A stretch of 64,000 nt of DNA from Undaria pinnatifida (lineage: Eukaryota > Sar > Phaeophyceae > Laminariales > Alariaceae): contig JABAKD010000027.1 of NCBI GenBank assembly GCA_012845835.1, positions 11,378,649 through 11,442,648 of the forward strand, written 5' to 3'. The position numbers and the translations under genes were made by a program. Below are positions 37,301 through 45,862 of this stretch, piece after piece. Numbering within the stretch: the stretch's first letter is position 1; every line of letters starts with the position of its first letter. Below the pieces are notes generated by a model, which saw only the letters and a program-made list of their open reading frames with translations, did not search any database and was not told the DNA's origin.

Positions 37301-40300
37301 AAAGTGACCGAGTATTATAAAAAATGGAAATACACTCCAGCTGTGAGATCGAAGATTTCGTCGAAACTCATCTTTGCAAGCTGTGTGTGATACTCCGATC
37401 GCGCATTATATTTCCCGTTTTTGGTTATTGCCCCAAAAAACTTTTGTCACGAGTGGTGATAATTCAATAAGGTAGGGCAAGGTTTTACTTCGGGCATATG
37501 ATAAAACAATGCAATTGCGTGCATGTGAATACGCGTTGCGGCTGCGGCCGTGGTGCGGTAGGCGCGCCCTTTTCCTTCTAAGACATCTCGTTTGATGAGG
37601 AGCTGTCTAGCTTACCCGAAACCCGATTTGATGAAACCATAAAAAATCTGCCCGATGAAAAGCCCCACATCGCCCACGTATACAGCGAAAAGCAATGAAA
37701 AACTAGAAATAAATTCCGACGGGTTCGCGTTAAGGATCCCCCTTATTGAGAAGCCGTTTCGGCCGCAAAAAAAAAAATTACATCTGCACTGAAAAACCAA
37801 CCAATTAATTCATTCGCGAACAAACCCATAATAGACGCGCGCTACAATAATAGAGGAGCACCACTTTTTTTCTGATCCCCCTTACTCAGAAGCCGTTTCG
37901 GCCGCAAAAAAAAAAAATTACATCTGCACTGAAAAACCAACCAATTAATTCATTCGCGAACAAACCCATAATAGACGCGCGCTACAATAATAGAGGAGCA
38001 CCACTTTTTTTCTGATCCCCCTTACTCAGAAGCCGTTTCGGCCGCAAAAAAAAAAAATACATCTGCACTGAAAAACCAACCAAATAATTCATTCGCGAAC
38101 AAACCCATAATAGACGCGCGCTACAATAATAGAGGAGCACCACTTTTTTTCTGAGGTGTTCCTCAAGTTGGCGAGCTTAAGACATGCCTCTCCCAAAAAG
38201 TGATTGGGAGAGAAATAAAACTGAAGCTACCGTGTGGATGAAAAATCCCATGGCCTATTAATAGGTGCACAACACGAGAACCATTCGAGGAGAAAATGGT
38301 TTTTTCGACGATTTTGGGTCAAGGAGCCTCCCGGGCATTAAGAAACCATTTTATTCCAGACGAAAACTGCTACTTCTATCGTATCATTGCGTCCAAATGT
38401 TTGTTCATTGTTTTTTGGTCTCGATTGCACAGTGCGCAAACAGTTGATCTTCAAATAAACTCGCATATAGTGGGTGAGGTAGAGAGGCCGCTGATCTTGG
38501 CAGCTCAGAAGTTTAGGCTTTGGCACTATTGTTAGCTGTGCGCACAATCATTGCTGTCAATTTAATGCATATCCCTTTACGGGGTTAAAGTTTAGTTTCC
38601 GCGCGCATGTTGAAATGCCCCCTCCCCCCCGATCCCTCTTGTTCAAATGCCCCACCTAAAATAAATCTGCCAGAGTAGTAAAGACTACCAGCCAGCTGAT
38701 ATCATCTCATTATCCTTATAGCCATCGATGCCGTAGCTCCAAGTCATCTCCGCTCTCCCCCTTCCCTTTTTTGTTCCCCGCCCAGTTCGTTCAAACGCCC
38801 CACTAATAGTCAAAGTCGGCCAGAGTAATAGACACTTCTAAACAATTGATATCACGTCATTATATTTCTAGCCATCTATGACCTAGCTTTCATTCATCCC
38901 CCCTCCCCCCCTCCAACTCCCCCTCCTTCCCCACACCCCGCACGTTCGCCTAGACCCACCACCGCGCGTGTAGCAAGCCTCATAGCCAGCCTCTACATAT
39001 ATGATTAATACGCACGATCGGAGGATCACACACAATATTGCCAAGATGAGTTTCGACCAAATCCTTGATCCCATAGCTGGAGTATATATATGTTAATATT
39101 ACATGATGTAACCTAAACCTCTTGAAATCCCTCCATCCCCCCCCTCTTTTATTTTCTCGCTCTCTCTTGCTCAAACGCCTCGCCTAATATCGAAATCTGC
39201 CTGAGTAATAACCACTTCCACGCCCTGGATGTCACCTCATTATCGTTTTAGAGCCGTCCATGCCGCTGCTGCAATTCCCACACACCCTCGCCCCAAACGG
39301 CTCCTCCTTCCCCACCACCCGCACCATCGCCTAGACCTAGCACCAGGTGTATAGCAAACCCCTAATCTATGCAACCTGAAGCCCTTCTCCCCCCCCTTCC
39401 CCCCCACACCCCCCCCCTCCCCCACAAGAAGGATTTATTATCTCCACGCACAAATTGAGCTGTCCCACCTGTCTCTTTCCCCCCTCCCCACCTCCCGCCC
39501 CCCTTTTGATCAAAAACAGGCCCCCACGTCCTTAGCAACTCCGCCCTCGCCGGTTATTTGGCTTACAGGATTCACCTGATAAACTGATGCATTTCCTTCC
39601 ACAGCTGTCAGATATTGTCCCCCTCAGAAACGGGTTTTATAGTTTCCGCGCACAGACTGCCTAACGTCACCCTCTTGACCCTGATAGCTACACTGCTGTA
39701 GTTGTAAGTGGAGTCGTCGACCTACATCCTTAATGAGGACACACAACCCGTAATACACGCGATCGGAGTATCACACACAGCTTGCAAATATGAGTTTCAA
39801 CAAAATATTTGATGTGACAGCTGAAGTGTATTTTAATTTTTTATAATATATGGTATTACAAAGTTGCCGAGACTATCGAAGCGGATGCCCATGTCACCAC
39901 GGGACCAAGGCTACGGTAGGGGGGGTACCCCTATTTTCAGTGGTGTGTTTGAGCCACTCGCACGAGTGTCTCTGTACCCCACAGATGAAGATGGTTTAGG
40001 CACTTGTTTCGGCGCAGCTTAGATCACCTTTGCATTGCGAATTCATTTCCCCAATGTAAAACATGAAGAATACGTAAAATCGCACAGGAACAAAGGGGTT
40101 ACTCGCGCGAGTGACCCCTGGCCACTGAAATAAAAGGCCCAAAAGGGGACCCCCCTACCGTAACCTGGGTCACGGCAGAGATTTGTGTTGCCAAATGAGG
40201 CACGGGAAAGCTCCCACCCACCATGTATGAGCGCTTGGCTGGAAGTCCCGCTATTTTGAAACATGCCAAAATCATGCCATTCATTTCTTGCTTCACGTCC

Positions 40301-40797
40301 ACTCATATATATATCGTGCGTTGTTCAGATGTTAGCTATACCGAGAAGTCGTTGCTGTGGTACTTGCTTGGTGCACTTTCACGCATCGTGCGTTGTTTGG
40401 GTACGGGCTAGAACCCCGTCGTTACTCTAAATCCGTGCTGTACACTCTAATGTTTGCGTGGTATTAAGCATCGTGCATTAGTTGTGTGCTTTCCGTAACG
40501 ATGCCGTTGCTTCCCTTCGCTTGCTGTACACTCACACATCGTGATGCGAACCAGGATGAGCGGCGGTTTGTCCGGCGCTACATCCGGGGAGCTTGGGCCC
40601 CCACCTGGTGCAGCATGCTCGGTAAAAACATGTTCGCGTGCGTTGCGGATACAAGCGCGGGTGTCCGCCGGCCTCGTGTCTCCACGAGCAGCACTCCCGC
40701 CGTTTCCAGAAGAAAAGAAGACGCTGTCAAAGATGACGTTCGAACGGAATCCTTCCCTGGCCAAAGGATGGAGATGCCTCCACCACCGTCCCCATAG
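25158..40797 (+). CDS. Large cysteine-rich, mucin-stalked multi-pass membrane protein (split gene)
   Basis: A chain of splice-bounded exons joins with compatible codon phases throughout: 25158-25334, 25883-26011, 26282-27364, 27898 to 28124 or 28136, 29044-29167, 30291-30486, 30953-31193, 32240-32500, 33460-33801, 34276-34397, 35421-35569 and 36209-36312. A probable terminal exon is 40555-40797, and the joins between 36312 and 40555 are unresolved. The visible part encodes about 1,055 residues before the last section. The order is two cysteine modules, about 440 residues of Pro/Thr/Ser/Ala stalk, one hydrophobic segment and then several membrane helices with a charged cytoplasmic loop. The 5' end and signal peptide are not located. 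The layout resembles protist surface receptors with a TRP/Flc-like membrane core. That resemblance is inference; the exon chain is read directly. Introns hold SINE-A, MITE-C and TIR-A insertions. Confidence 0.7.
25883..26011 (+). CDS. Exon: cysteine-rich module 2
   Basis: 129 bases, phase 1 at both ends (acceptor CCCTACAG, donor GGAG|GTGAGG). It encodes about 43 residues with YTCKQYPYSCPTGYERL, a middle Cys, and a closing CDEAVCCG. It is clearly a second version of module 1, shorter between the GY and the last CC. The joining codon with the next exon gives Val, so the cysteine pair leads directly into the stalk. Confidence 0.75.
26282..27364 (+). CDS. Exon: Pro/Thr/Ser/Ala-rich stalk
   Basis: 1,083 bases, phase 1 at both ends (acceptor ACACGCTAG, donor CCAA|GTAAGC). 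About 361 residues are dominated by Pro, Thr, Ser and Ala, with runs such as TQTPTPRPTHTP and no cysteine. This is typical of O-glycosylated extracellular spacers. A second frame (26679-27368) is also open because the C-rich codon bias removes stops. The chosen frame is fixed by exact phase agreement with both neighbours. Confidence 0.75.
27898..28136 (+). CDS. Exon: second stalk segment
   Basis: Entered in phase 1 (acceptor GGGCTTAG), then a continuous Pro/Ala/Thr-rich frame of about 76-80 residues (DPTYTEPVPMTPMPDAPSPP and similar). It leaves in phase 0 through either GCG|GTATCC (28124) or GAG|GTGGGA (28136). Composition continues that of the preceding exon. Which donor is used cannot be decided from sequence alone. 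Confidence 0.6.
29044..29167 (+). CDS. Exon: juxtamembrane and first hydrophobic segment
   Basis: 124 bases, phase 0 in (acceptor ATGCTTCAG) and phase 1 out (GGTGG|GTAAAC). It encodes about 41 residues with the hydrophobic run MSIVAVVGGVAVITGGLFA followed by a polar Gly/Ser/Arg stretch. It is placed between the stalk and the multi-pass region, so it is probably the first membrane helix. Confidence 0.6.
29300..29593 (-). mobile_element. SINE-A copy 4, inside an intron
   Basis: Inverse full-length copy: the B-box region reads GGGGCTCGAACTCACG at 29519-29534, the head ends at CGCCACCGGGGCGACCGG near 29568-29585, and the tail is T-rich at 29291-29303. It lies in the intron between 29167 and 30291, antisense to the gene. 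Confidence 0.75.
30291..31193 (+). CDS. Two exons: start of the multi-pass core
   Basis: Exon 30291-30486 (phase 1 in, phase 2 out, CTCAG|GTTCGA) encodes about 65 residues including MALILTGQLQFLATLSLVD and an acidic EFTDHLR. Exon 30953-31193 (acceptor TACACAG, phase 2 in, phase 0 out, ACGAAG|GTAACT) continues WVNLWPPEDF, a loop, and a long helix (about 25 residues, LLSGILLFIFLVHVTVASG). The split Arg codon (AG|G) joins them exactly. Motifs of the form LQFLxxLxLxD...F...LRWVNLWPP look like the luminal start of TRP/Flc-like cores, by inference. Confidence 0.65.
31501..31772 (+). mobile_element. MITE-C copy (young), inside an intron
   Basis: TIRs GACCCAGGCTACGGTAGGGG and CCCCTACCGTAGCCTTGGTC. 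CTTC directly precedes the left end and directly follows the right end, consistent with a 4-base duplication. It lies in the intron 31194-32239 of the membrane-protein gene. A fragment of the same terminus sits at 32803-32850 in the next intron. Confidence 0.8.
32240..33801 (+). CDS. Two exons: cytoplasmic loop, paired helices and charged region
   Basis: Exon 32240-32500 (87 codons, phase 0 both ends, donor CTTG|GTAAGT; an acceptor 6 bases earlier is possible) holds an acidic/basic loop. It then has LHFPHIELVFLFFGFEGAVA and a second hydrophobic stretch. Exon 33460-33801 (114 codons, phase 0, acceptor CTCCGTCAG, donor CGAG|GTGAAA) extends that helix (VLYPVLMVIMVCRIIFVRV). A highly charged loop follows, then GFEPLFVDFTKRGSWFMAY. 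The helix runs uninterrupted across the splice, which strongly supports the join. Confidence 0.65.
32803..32850 (+). mobile_element. MITE-C terminal fragment
   Basis: GGGTGTACC followed by a C run, then CTGTAGCCTTGGTCGC, matching the right end of the family. The rest is not recognisable. Confidence 0.5.
34276..36312 (+). CDS. Three exons: last membrane helices
   Basis: Exon 34276-34397 (phase 0 to 2, donor AATAG|GTGATG) carries SAALASVGILIDESARQ and a helix ending FKPFANR. Exon 35421-35569 (phase 2 to 1, donor CGTCG|GTGAGA) carries two more hydrophobic segments (ICMAVLAVSVLAW, AVVIIQLLVLV). Exon 36209-36312 (phase 1 to 0, acceptor TTTCGCAG, donor AAAG|GTAGGT) gives ALVIPMYVDASAFFID and a Lys/Arg-rich tail. 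Reading on past 35569 would end in a stop at 35629. The spliced version keeps the helix intact, and the last exon has a paralogue at 62879-62991 with the same phases. Confidence 0.65.
35758..35996 (-). CDS. Possible antisense exon with an FG-GAP-like motif
   Basis: On the minus strand a frame runs from a possible acceptor (TTGTGTAG) to a strong donor (TTACAG|GTACAG at 35758). It reads LRGAVSAVDFDGDKRLDLFT and IASDVDAGDLLETLLGKTG. The VDFDGDxRLDLF core is the calcium-binding part of FG-GAP/VCBS repeats. It lies entirely inside an intron (35570-36208) of the plus-strand gene. No companion exons were found, so it is either a nested or inserted gene fragment or chance. Confidence 0.35.
36641..37230 (+). 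CDS. Possible alternative 3' exons of the membrane-protein gene
   Basis: A 35-base exon (36641-36675, acceptor after a pyrimidine-rich tract, phase 0 in and 2 out) could join 37059-37230 (acceptor GCTACAG, phase 2 in). The latter encodes about 57 residues ending FYRTKYKK and a stop. Phases fit the preceding exon at 36312. It competes with a longer form ending at 40797. The paralogue on the minus strand also needs a phase 0-to-2 exon in the same place, which lends some support to the 35-base exon. Confidence 0.35.
37308..37410 (-). repeat. TIR-A solitary end
   Basis: Left-type end: AAATACACTCCAGCTGTGAG through GTGTGTGATACTCCGATCGC. It is very similar to 1290-1400 and lies in the presumed last intron of the membrane-protein gene. 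Confidence 0.7.
37566..37695 (+). CDS. Possible short acidic exon
   Basis: After a good acceptor (TTTTCCTTCTAAG) a frame of about 39 residues runs to a stop (ISFDEELSSLPETRFDETIK, then NLPDEKPHIAHVYSEKQ). It is acidic and non-repetitive. The phase (1 in) does not match the exons identified upstream, so its gene is unknown. Confidence 0.25.
37735..38153. repeat. 140-base tandem repeat, three copies
   Basis: Units begin at 37735, 37874 and 38014 with GATCCCCCTTAnTnAGAAGC and end in GAGCACCACTTTTTTTCT. They are near-identical, differing at a handful of positions and in A-run length. Recent expansion is indicated. The unit contains GACGCGCGCTACAATAATAG and a run of 11-12 A. Confidence 0.95.
38250..38540 (+). 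other. Two overlapping short open frames, unassigned
   Basis: One frame reads ALRNHFIPDENCYFYRII and on, and looks protein-like. The other reads GENGFFDDFGSRSLPGIKKP. An acceptor-like TTAATAG precedes them at about 38260. No donor or phase match to neighbouring exons could be established. Confidence 0.2.
38600..39110. mobile_element. TIR-A element, left-truncated
   Basis: C-rich interior with an internally repeated block (CAAATGCCCCACCTAAAATA near 38644 and CAAACGCCCCACTAATAGTC near 38792, each followed by GCCAGAGTAnTA). It ends in a right end (CACGATCGGAGGATCACACA to about 39090). Confidence 0.65.
39135..39860. mobile_element. TIR-A element, left-truncated, close to full interior
   Basis: The interior matches 18380-19000 nearly throughout (CGCTCTCTC, GCCGTCCATGCCGCTGCTGC, CGCCTAGACCTAGCACCA, TTTTGATCAAAAnCAGGCCC). 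A good right end follows (39720-39855). Only the left inverted terminus is absent. It follows immediately after another copy, suggesting nested or tandem insertion. Confidence 0.75.
39901..40171 (-). mobile_element. MITE-C copy (young)
   Basis: Inverse orientation to 31501-31772 and about nine in ten bases identical by eye. The ends GACCAAGGCTACGGTAGGGG and CCCCTACCGTAACCTGGGTC form the TIRs. ACGG directly precedes the left end and directly follows the right end, consistent with a 4-base target duplication. It is non-coding. Confidence 0.8.
40172..40554. other. No gene recognised
   Basis: A 62-codon frame at 40223-40411 is open but unremarkable. I treat this stretch as the end of the last intron. 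Confidence 0.4.
40555..40797 (+). CDS. Probable terminal exon of the membrane-protein gene
   Basis: Acceptor GCGAACCAG, then 80 codons to TAG. The first 40 residues (DERRFVRRYIRGAW, TWCSMLGKNMFAC, DTSAGVRRP) match a minus-strand exon at 61193-61510 at 35 of 40 positions. DNA differences fall mostly on third codon positions in this frame, so the frame is under selection. Beyond that the two tails diverge and both stop. The basic start suggests a cytoplasmic C-terminus. Linkage to the exons at 25-36 kb rests on the matching order in the minus-strand paralogue. Confidence 0.6.
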   Translation, partial: DERRFVRRYIRGAWAPTWCSMLGKNMFACVADTSAGVRRPRVSTSSTPAVSRRKEDAVKDDVRTESFPGQRMEMPPPPSP

Positions 40798-41275
40798 CCG
40801 TAGCTGGGCTGTTCCTGGTCCCAGTAGACCGAAGACGGCTTGTCATCTTTGGCCAGCGTTCTCCTACGGGCTCAGCAAAGGCCCAGCATATTCAGCGAGT
40901 TTTTTCCAGATGGTTACGATGAAGGGTTACAGTTGTGACTCGCCAGGCAGTGTGCTCATCGAAAATCTGTCAGATACGAGAGAATGTCGACTGTTTGTTG
41001 TCTATTATACAGGCTCACACAAATCTAGAGCGGGCGTCGGTTTGTTCGTGGCGAATTGTTTTAGTTTACTGTACACCGGAACCTATGAAATGGCTTCGTA
41101 CGTAACCGTTGCATTTCTATTGTACCTGTCAAACCGAACAGTAGCAGGAACCACATCTCACAGAAGGTCGGCGTTGTTGTTTACCGCCGCAGGTGCCACG
41201 TTGTTGTCTCAATAAGCCGTGCTTCCGTTGGAAGCGCGGGTGTACTGATTAATCAATTGGGGGGGGTTGGCTCAC

Positions 41276-41450
41276 TTTCTTTCATGCATGGCCGTATTCG
41301 CATGACCATACACCCTTGCATCCTTATTATCCCAGACGGAACACTTAGGATATTAACCGACCAAGCAGACATTGCTTGCAATAAAGCGCAAAGCGCCGTA
41401 AGATGGTCGGCGAGGCGTATTAAGGGCACGACGGGTGAGCTGCATCCTAC
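41276..41450 (+). repeat. Repeat D copy 1
   Basis: A 170-base dispersed unit running from TTTCATGCATGGCCGTA to GGGTGAGCTGCATCCTAC. Copies lie at 44321-44479 in the same orientation and at 45486-45654 and 45734-45862 inverted. It contains GACGGAnCACnT and AAGCGCnnnGCGC words and has no coding capacity. Confidence 0.75.
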
Positions 41451-41702
41451 CGCAATAAGAGTCTCTTGTGAGGCAGGACTTTAACGCCTTGCTCGTAATT
41501 TATTTCACGTGGGTAATCAATGGGGGCATGCTTGGGTCCAGCATTTAGTTTTATCGAGGAGTAGTCCCAGCCGAAGACATACTCAATGTGCTGGCGATAT
41601 CGTTGTTGTGTTACAACTGCATCAATTCATGATGCGCCCAGCCAGTTAGATTGTCCATCGAGTCGCGCGTACGGCGATTATCGAAGGCGTTTCCTTCGTT
41701 AG

Positions 41703-41886
41703 GGGCAGCGCCATGTTTTGGCCAATCTCTGGTGTCCCTCCTCAAGATGAGGACCTACCCAACTTCCTTGAACTGGTCTTTTTTCTGTTTACTATAGTGC
41801 TCGTCGTTTACGTAGGACATGGGGTTGTGCATCGGGTTATTATGGTCTCAGGGCTTGTCGGGTATCAGTGTGTGAATGAGATATAA
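41703..41886 (+). CDS. Possible membrane exon of a second related gene
   Basis: Acceptor CTTCGTTAG, then 61 codons (phase 2 in) to a TAA. It includes LPNFLELVFFLFTIVLVVYV, a clear membrane helix preceded by PISGVPPQDED. The P-x-x-x-ELVF-x-x-F pattern resembles FPHIELVFLFF in the 32240 exon of the main gene. The resemblance is short, so paralogy is tentative. The visible stop may lie beyond an unrecognised donor. Confidence 0.3.
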
Positions 41887-42344
41887 GAGAGCCCCCCACA
41901 AGCGAGGGGCCTAGAAAACAATAATAGTTCCTATCTAAAATATTATCTTAGCATGCGTCGGAAATCGGGTCTGGAATGAAGTAGGCTATTATACTCCGCC
42001 TATGGGGGAACTTGGGGAACATATATGCCCCCTCTGTACCGCGGTCAACACTGAATGAATATGTGTATACCCACCCTCACATATAAATATACACAGTGGT
42101 GGTCCCCGACTAGAGCCGGTATGTGGCAGCCAACAAACCCAGCAGCATACCGGACGCCTGCACTGTTGGGTATAGTACTGAATGCTAGTATTTGTAGTAG
42201 TATAGCGGGGCACAGTCGTGCCAGGCGATATCACCGGCACTGGGCGGGCGCACGGGGCCGCCCCCGTATTGTCGGAATCGTAGAAAGTGAGCGCAAAAGG
42301 CGAGACCTTCAGAGCACATTTAGAAGCGTCAGATTACATACAAA

Positions 42345-42485
42345 ACGTGCGGAGTTGCCCACGTTTTGCGGACTTGGCGTGATTTTAGCGTTCCAAGAAA
42401 GAGCTTCCGAAGAGAGCAGTCTGGAATTTGCCGACTTTCTGTACGGGTTTGCATCATTGCTGTCTTTCCAAAGCGTGCTCAGAAG
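42345..42485 (+). CDS. Possible exon, uncharacterised
   Basis: The frame reads a hydrophobic start (CGLGVILAFQERASEESS), EFADFLYGFASLLSFQSV, and reaches a donor-like CAGAAG|GTCCGT. The spacing E-S-S-LEFADFL echoes EDSLVLEFTDHL in the 30291 exon of the main gene. The acceptor is not clear. It might belong to a second copy of the family, now decayed. Confidence 0.25.
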
Positions 42486-43444
42486 GTCCGTCTTTCGGCC
42501 ACCTCATAATATGTCGACGAACCGGTGGGATCCCGCCCTCTCGTTTATTCAAGGGGCAGTACAGGGTGACCCTCCCCCTGTTTGTGTGTTTTGCCGGATT
42601 CATGGCACGTTATGCAACTGAGTTCATTGAGTATATATCTGGCGTTATCAGCGTTTCGAGGGATTGTTGACCCTCCGAGAGAACGCCATCCAAGTTGTAT
42701 GCGACACATTATTTGGGAGAAAACCTGACACTGCTTTCGCATTAGTAACACGATCAGTGGTGTTGTTGGTGACACGGGATAACCTATTTCGTCCCTCTGC
42801 AGCACCATTGAGTCTTGCCGGTTGCTCGCTATAGTGCCTGTGAACCCGCTAGGCGTAGATGGGAACTGCCTGCTGTGGTATTGTGTGGAAAAGGTCTGGT
42901 TGTCGCCATGGTGTCGTTTTTTTGGCTGGCACGTACCGACGCCATAAAGAGGTTGCCGTTGTAAGCATTGGAGGCGGAGAAATTCACGGTGAGGACACGT
43001 GCTGAGATAGGAGTTCCACGATGTGGCCAACGCATTCGCCATTTCGGTGCCTTCCAAGTATAGTTGGAACATACAATATGTGCTCGATATCACCATTCGT
43101 TTCGTACCTAGGTTTGAGCAGTTGTTCGTCGGGCTGCGTTTGTTAACGTCTGCTCATAGCCAGGTTTTGGATGCGGTGATCAGTGGTGGCGTGTGAGGAG
43201 CTTTAGAAACATTGGGTACGCCCTACCGTGTCATCCGTGGAAGGGAGAGCCGGGGCACAATCCCCTTGTGCGAGAGCTTTCTATGCTGCCGTTTGGAGGG
43301 ATACCGTTGTTGTTTCGCGTAACCCCTTGAGTATATTATGAGGTGCGGCAGATACGTGAAGTGGGCGGCTCTGTATAGTCCGTGCCAAAATTGTGGCACC
43401 GCTCGATTGTGCCGGTGAAATTGCCTGGCATGACGGGAACTCCC
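42486..43444. other. No confident gene; protein-like fragments
   Basis: Short frames such as YVLDITIRFVPRFEQLFVGL (about 43065-43140) look protein-like but lack clear splice sites. Long minus-strand frames (42545-43096) have no motifs. Confidence 0.3.
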
Positions 43445-43700
43445 GTGCGACCGTATGGCAACGATAGAGGCGTCACGGTTGGGGCCTTTATTGCACAGGC
43501 TCGAGGTTGCACTCGGGTGAGTGACACCGCTGTTCCTTTGCGACTTGAAGCTTTCGTACTGCTTTTTTTTATTAAATGAATCTGCTACGGAACAGTAAGC
43601 TACGCTGCGCCCAAAAACACCTAAAGCAGTTTTGTCTGTGAGGAGCAGCGTCACTCGTGCGAGCACTTCAGCCGTCGGGGGTGAAAATGGGAGTATGAAA
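43445..43700 (+). mobile_element. MITE-C copy (old)
   Basis: Recognised by CACTCGGGTGAGTGACACC, the central TGAATCTGCTACGGAACAGT region and the second box CACTCGTGCGAG. The termini are eroded. Confidence 0.6.
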
Positions 43701-44320
43701 TACGATAATACCGTTGATTTAGATTTTTTGGTAACCTTGTTTCCAATAGTAGTACACAAGTACGTTCGGCGGGTACGTACCGGTGCTGTTGGGAGCCCTC
43801 CCCGGCGTGGCGATATCGTCCGATGCATGACCTTCGTTCAAGGCATCGCGAGGAAATCTTCCGCCTACACCGATCTACATTTGCCAACGAGGCTTTCGCG
43901 ATCTCATGAGCGGGTCACGGTACCATTGCATGGCATCAATTGTGGACCAAGCGTGACACTACCGCCATCTTGACGTCTTGCGTTCATCCCTCTTGAGGGT
44001 GCGAACGTGTTGGGCGTTCACGGGGCCTTTTGCTGTGAGGGTGCCTTGTGTGGTAAGGGTGTGACGGTGGGCATGCAATACGAGCATTAACGATAGCTAC
44101 AAGGGAGGCAACATCTGGGTTCGCTCTCACTGATTAGTTGAGGTAGTAAAGCCCTATATTCAGACACAGTGCGGTGATTTGTGCCTCGTTTGTGAGTTCT
44201 ACAACTTTTGTGACAAAACTGGTCGCGCCGTGTGCACTTGGTCGATCGCGTGTTTTGTATGAGTGGGTAGCCGACCTTGCTATCGTGCAGTATTGACACG
44301 CGTGCGTGAGGGGGGGGGAC
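43701..44320. other. No gene recognised
   Basis: Short frames on both strands without motifs. A run of G lies just before repeat D copy 2. Confidence 0.45.
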
Positions 44321-44479
44321 TCCTTTCATGCATGGCCGTAGCCGTACGGCCATTGGCCTCCGCATCCTAGACGGAGCACGTCGGGTTTGCACCGACCAGG
44401 AAGGCACCGCGAGTAACTGAGGGCGAAGCGCCACGTGGTGTTCGGCGAGTCGTATCGCGGGTGAGCTATATCCTGCTAC
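44321..44479 (+). repeat. Repeat D copy 2
   Basis: Matches 41276-41450: TTTCATGCATGGCCGTAGCC to GGTGAGCTATATCCTGCTAC. Confidence 0.75.
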
Positions 44480-45485
44480 GAACCGATTGTGGGGTGGACT
44501 TCGGCACCCTGTGCGTACGGTCTTCCATACGGACCACCGTTTCAAAACAATTGATGTATTATTTTATGTTGAATGTGGCTCAATCAATAGGCAGCAATAG
44601 CTGGGGCGGGACGGCATTAAGCGTCTGTCATAAGGGGAGGGCAAGCTTCTGGTGTGTCCTCTGGTGTCATACAACCCAATGCGGATGCATTTGGTCTCGA
44701 TGTCGTCCGTCCTACTGATAATCCTGAAGACAATAAACATCCTTCACTTCAGTCAACGTGCCTGATAAGAGTAGAATGATGGCTATTCGCGCCATTGATC
44801 TCGTTGCTAGCGCGTGCTCTGTACGCTTGTGACTAGACGCACGATAACAGCGATGTAAATGCGTAGACTCTAGTTCAAAACGAGGACACTGTACTCTAAC
44901 GCGAACTTGTTCCGTGTGTGGCCCGTAAGGTCGTCACTTTCACGATAGATGCTGAAAAATATTGTGAATGGCCGGGGGGGGGGGGACTGCTCGTTCCCCA
45001 CCACCCACGTTGGCCTCCCACACACTATATAACGATAGCGATACGAAGAGGGGTGAAAAGGATGGGGTGCCCTTTTTCCCTCCATGAATTCGCCTCCAAT
45101 GATATACCAATAGACCAAACAGATCTACTTACCGGTCGCGCGACGTGAGTTGACCCCCCCCACAGGTTGGCTTGGCGTCGGCTGGCAACGACACTGTCAA
45201 CCATGCCACTCACTACATGAGCTAGACCACCAGTTTTAACTGGTTTGGTTTCGGTGGTCGATCACAGCTGGCGGTCGCGTTATCTCATTCGTGCGGGGTG
45301 GAGAACCTCTATTCCGGACAATGGGAATGATCGTGTCATCGTATCACGTAACGTTTATGGTAAGGCACCCACGAGGCATTTACATAGTACTCCCATTGTT
45401 TTCTCAGGAAGTGACCATTATCATAAATAAATTAACTAACTAAAGCTGTCATCCATTTGCAAATCCTCCTCGCAAGCGGTTATTG
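44480..45485. other. No gene recognised
   Basis: Contains a run of G near 44975 and short frames only. Confidence 0.45.
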
Positions 45486-45654
45486 GTAGGATGTAGCTCA
45501 CCATTCACGCGACACGCCGAACATCTCACGGTGCTTCGCGCTTGGTGCAAGCAGTGTCTGCCTGGTCGGCGAAAGCCCGACATGCTCCGTCCCGGCATTG
45601 TAGGGGTGCGAGGGTCTAATAGCTATGGTCATAACACTACGGCCATGCATGAAT
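45486..45654 (-). repeat. Repeat D copy 3
   Basis: Inverse copy: GTAGGATGTAGCTCACC at the left, CGGCCATGCATGAA at the right. Confidence 0.75.
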
Positions 45655-45733
45655 ATCGAGTACACCGCGCCGTCTGAAACACAAGAAAGTACGCACAGGG
45701 GGTGCGGAAGATCGCCTGAAAAAATGTTTCTTA

Positions 45734-45862
45734 GTAGGATGCAGCTCACGCTTCATGCCACTCGACGAAGACGTCACGGCGCTTCGCGCGTGGTTCACGC
45801 GATGTTTTACTGCTGGTACGTGAAAACCCGACGTGCTTCGTGCCGGTATTGTATGGATGCGA
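45734..45862 (-). repeat. Repeat D copy 4, truncated
   Basis: A second inverse copy 250 bases after copy 3 (GTAGGATGCAGCTCACG, CGGCGCTTCGCGCGTGGTTC). It fades before the GCATGGCCGT end. Confidence 0.7.

Noticed and set aside
40541-41215. A 224-codon frame across the terminal exon region
   Set aside because: Comparison with the paralogue at 61.2-61.5 kb shows that a different frame is conserved. Third-position changes in that frame become amino-acid changes in this one.
42829-42960. VDGNCLLWY resembling the OTU-protease DGNCLF motif
   Set aside because: The frame is only about 50 codons, with no His box and no splice support; the match is too short.
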